Shown here: positions 36,302-48,960 of the stretch, one piece after another | Layout: every line of letters begins with the position of its first letter | How positions within the stretch are numbered: the stretch's first letter is position 1 | Assembly: GCA_002914805.1 (NCBI GenBank) | Contig: JXTB01000030.1 | Coordinates: 1,261,466 to 1,325,465, forward strand | Reading direction: 5' to 3' | Source of the DNA: Parasponia andersonii | Lineage: Eukaryota > Streptophyta > Magnoliopsida > Rosales > Cannabaceae | DNA: 64,000 bases | Position numbers and translations under genes: made by a program | Notes under the pieces: model-generated | What the model was told of the DNA's origin: nothing | The model's input: only the letters and a program-made list of their open reading frames with translations | The model's database searches: none

Positions 36302-39300
36302 TTAAACATCTCTGACATACACTGTGTCTTCCTCAAGATCAGTCAACTTAGCATAGAATTGGAGGACCAATGGCACAATTGGGTCTTCCAGATGGACACA
36401 AAAGTGCCAGTTATGTTGTATACTGACATCAACAATGAATGGCGGCTGCCCCAGTGGCTCATTGTTATTCCATACAAACCTCTTCTCGGTACTCAAACAT
36501 CTGGACTTCAACTTACCAGGAAATAACTTCAATCTGGAGTTAAACACCAAGACTTGTTGTCCAGGTTCAAAACTCCTTTGTTGGATCCTTCTGTCATGCC
36601 ATTTTTTTGTTTTATACTTGTACAACTTGGCACTCTCATAAGCACACATCCGAAATTCTTCTAGCTCATTTAGCTGCAATAAACGTGTTTTTCCAGCAGC
36701 TTGAAGGTCCATGTTTAGCTTCTTCATCGCCTAATAAGCTCGGTGCTCTAACTCGACCAGCAAGTGACATGCTTTTCCAAAGACCAACCTATATGGTGAC
36801 ATCCCCAAGGGTGTTTTAAAAGCTGTTCTGTAAGCCCAAAGAGCATCATCAAGCCTTGTTGACTAATATTTCCTAGTGGGATTTACAACCTTCTCCAAAA
36901 TTCTTTTGCTCTCTCTATTGGAAATTTCTGCTTGGCCACTTGTCTGCGGATGATATGCTGTACCTATCTTGTGCCTCACCCTATATTTAGCCAAAAGATT
37001 TTCAAACTACTTGCTACCAAAGTGTGTTCCTTCATCACTGATGATGACTCTTGGAGTGCCATAACATGTAAAAATATTCTTATGCAAGAACTTCACCACT
37101 GCCTTAGAATCATTTGTGAGAAATGTCGAAGCTTCCACCTATTTAGACATATAGTCTACAGCTACCAAGATGTAAAGATTCCCAAAAGATGGAGGAAATG
37201 GTCCTATGAAATCTATGCTCCACACATCAAATAACTCAACTTCCAGAATATTGTTTAAGGGCATTTCATGTCTTTGTGAAATGTTCCCAGTTCTTTGGCA
37301 CCTATCACAAATCTTGACAAATTCATGAGCATCCTTGAAGATGGTTGGCCAATAATAACCTGATTGCAAGATCTTAGCAACTGTTCTAAAATCTCCAAAA
37401 TGTCCCCCATATGGAGATGAATGGCAATGGTGTAGGATGCTATGAATCTCTTCACTAGGAACATACCTACGCAAAATTTGATCTGCACATTACTTGTAAA
37501 GGTAAGGTTCATCCCAACAGTAAGCTTTTATATCATGGAAAAATTTCTTTCCCTGCTGGCTGTTCATCTCAAGTGGAAGTAATCCACTAACTAAATAATT
37601 AGCAAAGTCTACATACCATAGAGTAGTCACCTATTGTACAACTAAAAGTTATTCATCTGGGAATGTTTCTCGAATGGGCTCTTTAATCTCCTTTGCATCT
37701 CTTGCTTCTATTCTTGATAAGTGATCTACAACTTGATTCTCAGAATCCTTCCTATCTTTTATCTCCAAATCCAACTCTTACAATAACAGTATCCATCTGA
37801 TCAATCTCAGTTTGGCATCCTTCTTTGCAATGAGATACTTGATTGCTGACTGATCTGTATAAACAGTGACTTTTATTCCCACAAGCTAGGATCTGAATTT
37901 ATCAAAGGCGAAAACAACAGCTAGTAGCTCCTTCTCAGTAGTGGTGTAGTTCAATTGAGCATCAGATAAAGTCCTGCTGCTATAGTAAATGGAATGAAAT
38001 ATCTTCTCTTTGCTTTGTCCCAATACAGCTCTAACTGCATGATCACTTGCATCACACATCAGCTCAAATAGTAAAGACCAATTCGGAGCTACTATAACTG
38101 GGGCAGAAACAAGTCTTTGCTTTAGCTCCAAGGATGCTTGGATACACTCTTCATTGAATTCAAAAAATCTGTTTTGTCCAGCAAAGTACACATTGGCTTG
38201 GAAATTTTTGAAAAATCCTTTATGAATCTTTTATAAAAACCTGCATGTCCCAAGAAACTCCTGATGCCCTTGGCTGATGTTGGTGGTAGCAACTTCTCAA
38301 TAACTTCAGTTTTTGCCTTATCCACTTTAATGCCGTGCTTAGAAACTCTATGACCTAATACAATGCCGTCTTGCACCATAAAGTGGCATTTTTCCCAATT
38401 TAGGACCAGGTTAGTTTCTTCGCATCGCTCTAACACCTTTTCTAAATTCAGTAAGCAATCTTCATAGGATTCCTCAAATACAGAAAAGTCATCCATAAAA
38501 ACTTCAAGGGTCTTTTCCACCATATCGCTGAAAATAGACATCATGCATCGCTAGAAAGTTGCTGGAGCATTACAGAGACCGAATGGCATTCTTCTAAAGG
38601 CAAAAGTTCCATAGGGGTAGGTGAAAATTGTCTTCTTCTAATCCTCTAGTGTTATAACAATCTGGTTGTAACCTGAGTATCCATCCAAGAAACAGTAATA
38701 CTCCTTTCCAGCAAGTCTGTCGAGCATTTGGACAATGAACGGTAGTAGGAAATGATCTTTTCTTATAGCCTTATTGTGCTTCCTATAGTCCATGCACACC
38801 CTCCAACCAGTTACTGTTCTTGTGGAATTAATCATTATTATCATTAGCTACAACTATTATACCTCCCTTTTTAGGCATATACTGAACTGGGCTGACCCAA
38901 GAACTGTCTAAAATTGGGTAAATTATCCCTGCATTCAGCCACTTGATCACCTCTTTCTTCATAACTTCCTTCATAATTGGGTTCAGTCTTCGCTGCTGCT
39001 CCACAAATTTCTGAAGCAATCTTCCAGTAGAATCTTATGCATACAGATTGTAGGGTTGATTCCCTTGATATCAGCAATGGTCTACCCTATGGCTTCCTTA
39101 AACCTTCGAAGTGCTGCAAGTAATTGCTGCTCTTGCCCCAAACTCAAACCTGAAGAAATAATTACCGGTAACGTGTTTGACTCACCCAAATATATATACT
39201 TTAAGTGAGAAGGCAATGGTTTCAATTCCACAACTGGGGGTTCTTCAACTAATGGTTTAGAAGGCTTGAAATCCCTCTCCAAAAATTTAAGAGATTCAAA

Positions 39301-39516
39301 TTGCTTTCCTAGTCTAGCAAGTGAATGCTTTGTATCCACCCATGGTACATAACCCTCTTCTTCAATTTCTTCATCAAAATCAGCCTTGGTGGATGCTGAA
39401 ATTAGGTTGTCGTCATAAGTTTCCTGGAATTGCTTCAGCACAAGTGAATCTAACACATTGATGTCAGAGATCAAGCAAAAGCTTAATAAATATGATTTGA
39501 TAGAGAGGGCAAACAA
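36302..39516 (-). mobile_element. Athila pol region (fossil part)
   Basis: Recognisable stretches, right to left: LPSHLKYIYLGESNTLPVII (linker before reverse transcriptase), YCFLDGYSGYNQI and MDDFSVFEESYEDCLLNLEK (reverse transcriptase), LFELMCDASDHAVRAVLGQS and LNYTTTEKELLAVVFAFDKF (RNase H), [20 protein letters not shown] and [20 protein letters not shown] (integrase), and [20 protein letters not shown] (integrase C-terminal part). Domain order and wording are those of plant Ty3/Athila. The region is broken in several places. Confidence 0.88.
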
Positions 39517-40419
39517 ATGTTTGTTTAAGCAAATTTTTGTCGTTACTCTAACACAAGCATCTGAAGTACTACACTACCTATTGTTAAGGCTGGTGAAATC
39601 CACAAAGTCCACAGAGTCATAGTTTTTCATTGGAGATAACAATTTGAAATTTGGACTTGGTGAATTTGCCTTGATAATTGCCTTAAATTTTGGGAAAGAT
39701 TTGGATATTATCAAGCTCAAATCTATATCTAGTAGCATGAGGCTCTGAGAGACATACCTGAGTAATGAAGCCACAGTGAGACTTGATGAATTAGAAGCTA
39801 TATTTCTAAATTGTGAGAATAAGGAGGACGTGTAAAATTTGAGTTTGTGCTACTTGGTTGATGGGTTCTTGCTGACATAGGAGTCAAGTACCAAGATTCA
39901 GATGGATATGCTGTCTTTTGTGGAAAATGAAGAGGATTTCTTCAATTATTCATGGGAAGGCGATTTTATGAGAGGACATTCATAAGTTTGAATAAAGACA
40001 TAAACAATGGAGTGAAAATTACTTAATAAGATTAAAAAGAATAAGAAGGCCAAGGTAACTCAATATATGGTGTATATGTTTAGCATTGCTCTGCAGTATT
40101 GGGTTTATAAGGCTATTCCCAACCTGATCGATGCATTTGTTGATAACCTTGGAATAAAATTCCTAGGGATGCTATCATGGACAAGCAACAAAATACCATC
40201 ACAAAATGATTGTGAAGATATATTGAAGATTAAGAAAGTAAGTACATAATTGATAAATATATTTTACACTTATCTTTACGATACTTTCGAACTTAAGAAT
40301 TATTCGTCTCTGAGCTCTTTTTACTTGTTTTGTTATTTTTGATACATATTTTAGGTAAAAGGTCATCGAGAGGAGAATTCTGACTTTTCAAGTAAAACCG
40401 AGGCTAAACCAAGACAATT

Positions 40420-41610
40420 TTGATCATTTGTGAGGGAATATAGGCAAACAACATCTCAGCAGTGTGTAGTAGCACCAATAATATGGAAGGAAAGTAGCAT
40501 CGCAGCGCCACTCCACAGTGTCGGGTAATAAATGTTGTGGTGCCGTAGTGCCATAGTCTAGTGCTGCAGCATCACAAAGCACAAACATATTACTGAATTC
40601 CTAGATCGTGGCTGGATTGCCTCTACTATTTAACTCTCTTTCTCTCATTTGAGAAAGGGAAGAGGGGAACGAAAATCTTAGCTACCAAAGGTTCTTAGAA
40701 CCATTTCTAAGGGAGAAACAATACTAAGGAGGAGGATTCAAGCCAAGGAAATCAGATTGAAAGCTTCAAAAAGAGTTTTTCTTTTTTCCTGCTCTTGTTT
40801 TCCTCTTCTATTTTTTGCACGTGAATATGTACCAATTTTGTTATATATGTTGTGATTCTTTTATATGAACATGAGCTAAATTCTATTTCGAGAGAGGCAA
40901 CTAAACCTCTAATGTATTCCAACTATTTGGTTTTCCTTTATTATTCTTGATATCCATGGTTGAGTTGATCGTTCTATCTTGAGTTTAATACATCTATTTA
41001 CTTGGCCATTAAATAGAGTTGTATTGTGAAATCTATATGAACTTGTAAAGGGGAATATAGGTTTAGACATAGATAGAACAACATAAGATTGCCTAATATA
41101 AGGCGAGTTTGGATAGGATATGAATATACTTATATAGCTTGTGTAACATTTATGTAAGAATTACCAAACTTAATGAGTCTAATCAATTTATGTTAGGAGT
41201 AATATATTATCTTATTTAGACATTTTCACTTATGTCTTAGAAAGGAATTTATGAACACTTGAGAATTCTCAGTTATCAATTCTAAATAGATTGAACTATG
41301 AGGAAAATTAGTAGTTTGAGGAATTGGAGGGTAGATTGCATCTATAGGCTCCTTACTACTACTTTAAGAACTATTTTTGGTTGCTTAATTTCATTCTCTA
41401 TTCTTGCATTTTACCTTATTGTTTACTTTTTAATTCTCGCTCAAAACCATCAATTATTTTTGTTTAGATAAATTAAAAGCTAGTTTTGCATGTGTGAATC
41501 ATGTACTTTTCGTGAGATAGACATTCTCTTATTTTCTATATTACTTGTTATGACCTATACACTTGCGGTTGTGTACTAGAAATAGCCCAATAATAATATA
41601 CTTTTAATGG
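40420..41610. mobile_element. LTR-like non-coding insertion within the MULE
   Basis: About 1.2 kb without coding text separates two parts of the Ulp1-like gene. Its wording (a GCAGCATCACAAAGCAC-type segment, then GAACATGAGCTAAATTCTAT, TCTAATGTATTCCAACTATT and a long AT-rich tail) looks like a plant Ty3-type LTR or leader. Ends and target-site copies were not identified, so an intron of the Ulp1-like gene remains possible. Confidence 0.35.
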
Positions 41611-42067
41611 TTTAAAAATATTTTTTTTATTTATTTTAGTTGATTGATATTATTGAATCCATAAGAGGGTGAGAAGGAAATCTATGTCTAAATGTATCAC
41701 ATTCCACACTATGGCATTGACAATACTAGAGTTAAGGAAGGAGGAATTGAAGGTGAGAAGGAGGATGAAAATAAGAAGGATGCAGCCGAAGCGAAGAGAA
41801 CTATAGAGGAGGCTGACATCTTTGATGCTCCCACAGATGAACCTGAGAAGCAAACATTAGACTACTTGCCTCGTTCACATACATTTTATACTGAGCTGAA
41901 GATAGACATCGCTAAACTGTAGGTGAACCAAGCTGAGCTGAAGTTAAACCAAGTGGCAATGAATGATAAACTAGATAGGCTATTGAAGAAATTGGAAATT
42001 CTAGAAAATAATTTCGAATAAAGATTTTACCAAAAAGATTTCCAAAATTTTATAAATAAATCAAGAA

Positions 42068-43653
42068 TGCAACGGAATTAGTATTTTAAAGTTTTCTTGA
42101 ATCTTTACAAAATAAACAAATAGGATCATTGATCTCACATAAATAAATTCATAGATCTTAATTTTGATAAAACTTAGAAGTGTTTCGCAGCCATTGAGTT
42201 TTTCCGTCTATTCTCTAGAACCTATTAAATCATTTGGTGTATGGGTACCTTTTTAATTCCTAAGAAGAGATGAGTAGAACAATCCAGAACATACTCTTCC
42301 TTCTCCTGGACTACACGTCTAGGACCATAGGTATTTCTCCTTTGGTAACCATGGATGAACACGAAATTTCTTTTACGATAGCTCGGTTCTCACTCATTCT
42401 CTCTTTTTCTCTGTGTCATACATGAAGTACAGTTACTTTACTATAGGTGACATGTAGAACTACTAACAAGGCTTAGGAAAACTTTTCCCTTAAGTATTAG
42501 AGTAGTGTAAAACTTCTTGGGTTTATTAGGCTCAACTGACCATTCAATTAATATTGAGCTATGTGTGAGCTAGATAACCGACTTTATAAATCTAAATAGT
42601 TTAAGCTCTATAGGCCGATTACTCACAGTTATAATTCATTCTTAATATATGACTATACCTTGTCTATTAATATTGGGACACTCTACTATAGGCCCAATAG
42701 TGTACTCTTAGACCAAATGTCATAGATTTTTTATGAAGCTGATTAATACTTTAATTAGTTTGACCCATTTAACATTTACTATACCTAGAGATATATCCCT
42801 GATGTAATACCCTACTAATGAGGTGAAATTACTATATTAACCCGGTAGTATATATGTACCTTTGAGTTGTCATTTTTCATCTAATGGATAATAATTGAAC
42901 ACAATGTTTATAACTACCTATATAAATACAGTCAAATTCACAAAGTGAATACCAAAAGCCTAGTTTTTATCATCTGAGTCATTGAAAAAACTCAAAGTGA
43001 TATTTTATACATGCTGTCCAAATCATGAAGGGTGTTCTTATCAATTCACAAATTTTATCTTTTAAGATACTGAAGTTCGAACCGTAGAACAAAACTAGTA
43101 TTTTAGTATGTTAAAAAGATAAAATTCTTAAAAGCAAGTTTGACAGTCATTAGGATTAAGATAATCTTGTAATAATACTAGATTAGTGAAAGATAAAATA
43201 TTGAGTTACGGAATTTAACCTCAAATTCTATTTTCACTTGGTCCAATTCAATGCACTTATAACTTTCTTATAACGCATTAGTGTTTTTATCTGAAGTCAA
43301 ATAATTCGATGATTAGAGACTTCATTAATTCTATTGCAATAAAGAATACTAAATTCTATGGCAAAATAAAGTATTCCATCTTTATTTGTAGAATACGAAT
43401 TTTTTATTTAGACATAATGAAATAAAGAATTTAGTCTCCAACATGCAAATACTTCACATGAACAATTCTTTATTATTCATTATTAGTCATAGAAACTTTT
43501 AGATATTTGTATACTAGAAAATATAAATATCACATGTATACAATTGAGACATAATATAGAATTTATTGACAACAAATAGATAATACTTTAATCTAGTATA
43601 CATTGTTAAAAATACCTAATAAAGAAACTGCTTTCTAGGACATATTCCTAATA
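42068..43653 (-). mobile_element. Solo LTR, probably Ty1/copia type (~1.59 kb)
   Basis: On the minus strand the segment starts TATTAGGAATATGTCCTAG (a decayed TGTTAGGA-type LTR start) and ends AATTCCGTTGCA. It splits the Ulp1-like gene of the MULE, whose text resumes on both sides. No internal element sequence, primer-binding site or polypurine tract is present, so it is a solo LTR. The flanking 5-mers (AAGAA, GAAGA) are A/G-rich and similar but not identical. Confidence 0.6.
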
Positions 43654-45729
43654 GAAGATAATGGAAGTACAATAACAGCCACATAGTTATGATTCAGAGA
43701 CCACCGAGTCAGATGTACCTCCTCAGGAGTATGAACCAGGTAATGATGTAGTAGTGTGGGCTCCTAGATAACGGAAAACCCCTGAACAGTAGCAAACTTT
43801 GGGCGTGAAGGAGGTACAACCAAGTAAGATTGTTAGAGTTCAGTTTCACAGGAAAAATTGTGTAGCCCATAAGACTAAGAAACTCATTGACTATATCGAT
43901 TCCTCAAGAAGAAGTTCAAGGTCAACGATCCATACAAACCAGACCATTTCTAGAAAATTGACAAGAAACAGTAGGAAACATTCAGGAAATGGCTTACTAG
44001 ATCCATTGATAATCAGAAACTAATCCAGTTTTCCACTAGTTCAACTAATGTTGCATTATTCTTGGATCTCTAGACCTATTGAAAGTGACTTGCAGATGAG
44101 ATAATATGATCTATTATGTAAATTTTTAATGCACATTTTGATGTCATTTTCTATATTCACTTAATATTTATAGGATTTTGTTTATTTTACAGCATATTGA
44201 TGTGACTTTTTAGTTGATAAGAGAATGCCTTTAGTTTTTTCCAAAAAAGTTTAGAAAGAAGGTCACCATTGCAAACATAGTCTTCACCGCATATATGAAT
44301 GGTCGGTGGAATGCTTTAAAAAAATACGAATAAATCGAAATTTAAGTAAGATGACCAGCTTGCTAACTATGCCAATGGAGATCCAAACAATTTCAACGTG
44401 CTTAGGAGGAGGTGGATCAAGTTTATTGTCTTAGTTTAAACCATTGGGTCCTTATGGAGGTGAATCTTCTTGCACATGTGATAACTGTATATGACTATGA
44501 TCATCTATCATATGATGCTACAATAATCAAGAAAGCCATGACTCCGATGATGAAGATGCTTCTATATTTTCTATTGGCTATTGATGAAATCCCTGATTGA
44601 ACCGATCTTGATTTGGCTACTCTGACCAAACCTTATGAATTTGATTTAGGAAGGTTACCTCCTGAGGATGTGCCACAAATAATGAAGAGGTATTTGAATA
44701 CAATCAAAGCATTTGAGAAGCAAATATTTATTTATTTTTTATTTCACACTAACTAGACCAATTGGTCTTTGTAGTGGATAGTACAACATTTTTGTCATCA
44801 AACACTTAGAATGTATCTTGGCTGACTTTCTATTAAATTCTATTGTTGATGATATCATTCAATTTTCAAGAAACAAATTATGTATTTATTTGTTTTATTA
44901 TAATTTAGAGCCATAGATATTATGTTTAATGATGTTAAAAATGTATATGAATTATGTTTTTTTTTTTAAAATCAGGTTAAAATTTGAATAAAAAAAGAAT
45001 GAGATTAATTTCAAGTTTAACCTTACTTAAATTTCAATTCAATTTGTTGCATTTTCAACCTTTTTCAATGCGATTTTGATGGTCTATCTATGGAAGTAAC
45101 AAATCCAGTCAATAAGTATACAACACATGAATTTTTGACGCTGTTAAACGCAAATTCGATTCTAATTCTATGATGTGTTGACTTTTTTTCGATTTTATTT
45201 GATGATTTTTTAAATAACTTTGGCAAGAGACATGCCATTATCGAAATTTTGACGTTGTTCAATGAATTTTAACTCGTTTCGATTCTATTCAATTGTCTAA
45301 TTTCAATGTTCATGATTTCGATGGTTTTAAATTGTGGATTCTGATTTTTTACTCAACGTTTATTGGGTATTCGATGAGTTTTGATTCAATTTCGACTATT
45401 TTCGATAAAGTTTCAACTATTTAGAAAATCTTTCATAAAATTATACCCTTTTAATAAAGTAAGTAAATATTATGAACATAATTATTCCAATTAAAGTATT
45501 AAAATATAATGCCTGTAAAATTAAAAATATTAAAATTATCTAAAAGTTGCCCGATTGTTGCTTTTTCCTTTGCAACGGTTGCAATGGCATTGTATTTTGC
45601 TCTTCTCCTCCTATGACTTTCTACGTTTTATTTTCAGCTGACCATCCTTTGATTTACAAGGAGGTGGTTCCACTATACATCTACTAATATGATCTAGCAC
45701 ATCTCATTATTCTTTATTTTCTATTGGAT

Positions 45730-46760
45730 ATATAGTTTCTGCATTTGAGTGCAACCATGCGTCAACTATATAATACCGAGAACACAAGGTGTATGGATTG
45801 ATGCGTCGACTCAGAGTAGCTGCTAATGCATGCATATATGGGAGACCTATCAAATCAAATTTCCTATAACTACAAGTCTTTATCTGTAAGTTAACTTAAC
45901 TATCTCTGTCATTGTCCATGATATAAAACTCATAGTGGCTGAGAAGCTGATCAATCAAAGTCTACGCAGCCTCAATACAGTACTCCAATTTCATTCAATA
46001 TTTTTGGCTAACAGTTTATTGGATTCTACCAAGGTTCACCTTTCAAAGAACTAAGTTCGTATCAAAGTTATGATTGGATATTTTCGTACATTTCTACTAA
46101 TGTTATTAAAGCTCTCAGTATTATTACTTGTCATAATGTTGTAACAAAAGCTAGAGAAGTTTGCATGACTCTATTTCTCAATGTCTATTTCTTCTAAATA
46201 ATTAGCAATGACTTAATCCTTAACCTTGGTATTCTCAAAACGATGATGAAAGTTGTTCATCTCGTAAGATTTTACCACTAAGAAGTATTCACTATGGCAA
46301 TAATCAAACTTGAATTTACTTAGATATTTATACCAACATAATACATGCAAGCTCCATGGTGTGCTTAGTACAATTGACAATATATTCGCAGAACTTAGGT
46401 TTTGGTCTGATACAAAGACCATTTTCTCAATGTCTCAAATTACTTCCTTTAGTTTTATGATAAAATAAATTAAAGATTCGTTGTTCTCTGATTTGACTAC
46501 TCCAAATGCAATAGAATACAATTACCCGTTTGTATCTTATGCAATAGCAGCCAATATTGTCCTTCCACAACTTTTTTCAAGAAAGATCCATCTATACATA
46601 GCACAAGGTGAATGCACTTAATGACATGAAGAAATACTTGAAATGTCACATCTTATCAGTCTCTAAATGAGTTATTATTCCTAGATTGGTCTTCTCCAAT
46701 ATATATAGGTAAAATGATAATTTTTGGTACGAATCATCCATTATTCTTATGACATACACA
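45730..46760 (-). pseudogene. MURA-type Mutator transposase remnant
   Basis: Minus-strand text, right to left: LVLCIDGSFLKK (about 46610-46580, first catalytic Asp region of the MULE domain, PF10551), then a GVVxSENNESW-like stretch in broken frame. Next comes MVFVSDQNLSSANILSIV with HVLCWYKYLSKFKFDYCHSE (46422-46213, second Asp and the CWxxxLxxN-like region). A SWIM-type zinc finger lies near 45890-45840 (LQIKTCSYRKFDLIGLPYMH ALAA). In the SWIM finger the expected CxC and CxH read CSY and YMH, so two metal-binding Cys are replaced by Tyr. Frames are broken repeatedly and the gene is dead. Confidence 0.78.
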
Positions 46761-47814
46761 AGTATAAATTATATTTATTAGGTATAAAAAATTAATATAT
46801 AAATCATAAAATATAAAGAAAAATCTTAATTTTCTAATAGTTGGTTGAATAATACCCATAAATTTGAACACATAAATTATATGCCAATTTCACAGATTTC
46901 CTTCCTTTGTTTTTTTGCTTCTTCTTTTTTCTCCTTTTTCAGCTTTTCTCGTTTTTTTCTTTTCTAATCTTACTATTCCAGCTCCTTAGACAGTGTGTTA
47001 ACTTAAAAAATTAGAAAATAGAGGAAGAATAGAGGAATAAAGAGATTCAACTAGGCTAAAGAGGAGAAGAGAGGGATATATATTATAAACTAATTATTAA
47101 AGACAGAATTAACGTTTTGTTTGAGTATATGCATATTTTCTAGAGTTTTATTGAGAGAAATATAAGGGCCAAAATATGCTTATTATGACGCATATTTTAA
47201 CTAATTACTCTTCTTAATTAACATATAAGAGGCTTCTTGACGAGGTAAGCTACTTTTGTCGGGGTGTGCAGTATTTAATTCATTGAAAAATCTTTCATGT
47301 CGCATGATATTAGTTGAGCAACTTAGTTTTAAGTAGTACATCGTGTGATTTACCTTTCATTTTGCAACATTGATAAGCCGTCATACATAAATAGTTATGC
47401 AGTTAATTTAGTACTAAGTATCTGCGGTATCATTTCGGACTTGTGATTACATCATTCTCGCTAAAATATAATGACTAAGTTTTTCTTCAAATATTTAACA
47501 AAACAAATTCAAATTTATGAGCAGGTTAATAAAAGCTAAAAGGAGCATTTCAGTTAGTACTTTTAGTATGGATTGGTATGGCTACTTATATAGTATGATA
47601 ATTCTTAAGTGATTTGGTTTATTATCATGTTCTAAAATCTAAACAAGAGCGCCATTATGTGAGTTCCATGTTTACCAACTCTTGATTTCTAGTTTGGCCC
47701 TGGATTTATCGATACTTTGTTGGTCCTTTGATTCCATGTCCAAACGATTTTTTTTGTTAAACCTATCAACTTTTAGTTCATGTGCGTTTTTATATTTTGT
47801 TTTATTGAGTTGAT
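46761..47814. other. AT-rich DNA, no gene seen
   Basis: Probably includes the outer non-coding part of the MULE beyond its transposase, but no terminal inverted repeat could be recognised. No coding region or RNA gene is visible. Confidence 0.4.
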
Positions 47815-48960
47815 TTGAATCAATTTTTACCATCTTTTGAGTTAGTTTCATTTATATACTCAATTATTCAAGTATCTACAAAACTCAAGCAATTCAAATG
47901 TAAAGCATGTAAATGAGATATGTGATTTTTACATGATTCAATAACGCTAAAGTGTTATCTGCATCCCTAGGGACCAAGTCCAAAGAGTAATTATCACCAA
48001 AAAAAAAAAAAAAATCAAAAATACAAATAAGGTTTTATGAAATAGATTCTAAAACTCCCTTTTAGTTGCCATTGGTTGGTACTTTCACTTCCTTTGTGAG
48101 AATAGCTTGTCAATCACAACCCTTGCTGGTGAAAAGATCGCTGAAATTCTTTCAAATTGATTGTCTGAACACTCTTACTGATTTGCAACTTTTGACTTTA
48201 CCATAAAAGCAACAAAATATCTTGCAATGTCATCACCATGTTGATCATATGTATCTTCATCATTGTCACTCCATGAGATATTCATGGAAACCTCCATTTT
48301 CTTATAAGTATAGACACATTCTGACTGACTATGACTATATCCCTCACATTCACAACACTGATCTCTAAGTTTTGAATTTTCAGAATTTATGGCGTTTTAA
48401 CCAGATGGTTTTAAGGAATTTTATTTTTTGGAACTGTTTCTTCATGATCTTTTCAAGAAACTTGGGGTATTTCTTGGTTAACATAACAATGGTTTCCTTA
48501 TTGAGATAATCAGAATCATCTATATTCAGATTTTCTAATTCTAAATTATCTTCAATGTTCTAACATTGCGCTTGACCATGAAGACATACAGATTGATCTT
48601 CAATGTATTAATGATACTACTGTTGAGTTAATTTAAATCAATTTTACCATTTTTAAATTAGTTTCATACGTAAGCTCAATCAATTAAGCATCTGCATAAC
48701 TTGAGCAACTCAAATGTAAAGTATATAAAGGAGATACATGATTTTTACATAGTTCAATCATACTAAAACATTGTCTACATATATGAGATCAAGTCCAAAG
48801 AGCAATATATCACTGGAAATAAATCAGAAATACAAACAAGATCTTATCCAGTAGATTTTAAAACTCCATTCTAGTTGCTATTGGTTGGTACTTCCACTTT
48901 ATTTGTGAGAATCATTTATAAATCATGAGCTTCTACAGGTCAAAAGATACGTTGAAATCC
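47815..48960. repeat. Direct repeat, two ~330-bp copies about 0.81 kb apart
   Basis: The copy at about 47815-48120 begins TTGAGTTGATTTGAATCAAT and contains CAATTCAAATGTAAAGCATG, TGATTTTTACATGATTCAAT and TTGCCATTGGTTGGTACTTT. The copy at about 48620-48920 repeats these in the same order with scattered changes (TTGAGTTAATTTAAATCAAT, ATGATTTTTACATAGTTCAA, TTGCTATTGGTTGGTACTTC). The space between is non-coding. It could be the two ends of a non-coding element or two units of a longer tandem repeat. Confidence 0.75.

Larger units (their letters stand above)
32186..39550 (-). mobile_element. Athila-type Ty3/gypsy fossil, reverse orientation, 5' part absent
   Basis: On the minus strand the order is: protease-side linker (39516-39082), reverse transcriptase (about 39077-38122), RNase H (38191 to about 37700), integrase (37474-36302), a downstream reading frame (36262-35759), non-coding DNA with a purine-rich tract (AAGTTTGAGGGTA) and the 3' LTR. 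The pol text is typical of Athila. Gag and the 5' LTR are missing: near 39480-39590 the sequence changes to MULE text. It is a broken copy with several interruptions. Its 3' LTR abuts fossil B inside that element's pol, so Athila inserted into B. Confidence 0.82.
39590..44730 (+). pseudogene. Ulp1/DUF1985-like cysteine-protease gene remnant of the MULE
   Basis: The N-terminal DUF1985-like part is legible: LKFGLGEFALIIALNFGKDL (about 39640-39700), then a segment near 40060-40240 with MFSIALQYWVYKAIPNLIDA and KFLGMLSWTSNKIPS. A charged helical region follows at 41692-42020 (NTRVKEGGIEGEKEDENKKD). After the solo LTR, the protease part (44412-44600) reads NHWVLMEVNLLAHVITVYDY, matching the His and Asp regions of C48 peptidases. 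The stretch that should hold the catalytic Cys (GDCG-like) is not recognisable downstream, and stops are frequent. In intact homologues this enzyme would cleave SUMO-like modifiers; this copy is dead. Confidence 0.75.
39590..46760. mobile_element. Mutator-like element (MULE) with Ulp1-like gene and convergent transposase
   Basis: A plus-strand Ulp1/DUF1985-like gene remnant (about 39590-44730) faces a minus-strand MURA transposase remnant (about 46760-45730). Carrying a C48-type protease gene beside a transposase is characteristic of Kaonashi-like plant MULEs. The element was later interrupted by a solo LTR (42068-43653) and probably by another LTR-like block (40420-41610). Terminal inverted repeats and 9-bp target-site copies were not found, so the outer limits are only the limits of recognised protein text. 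Confidence 0.75.
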
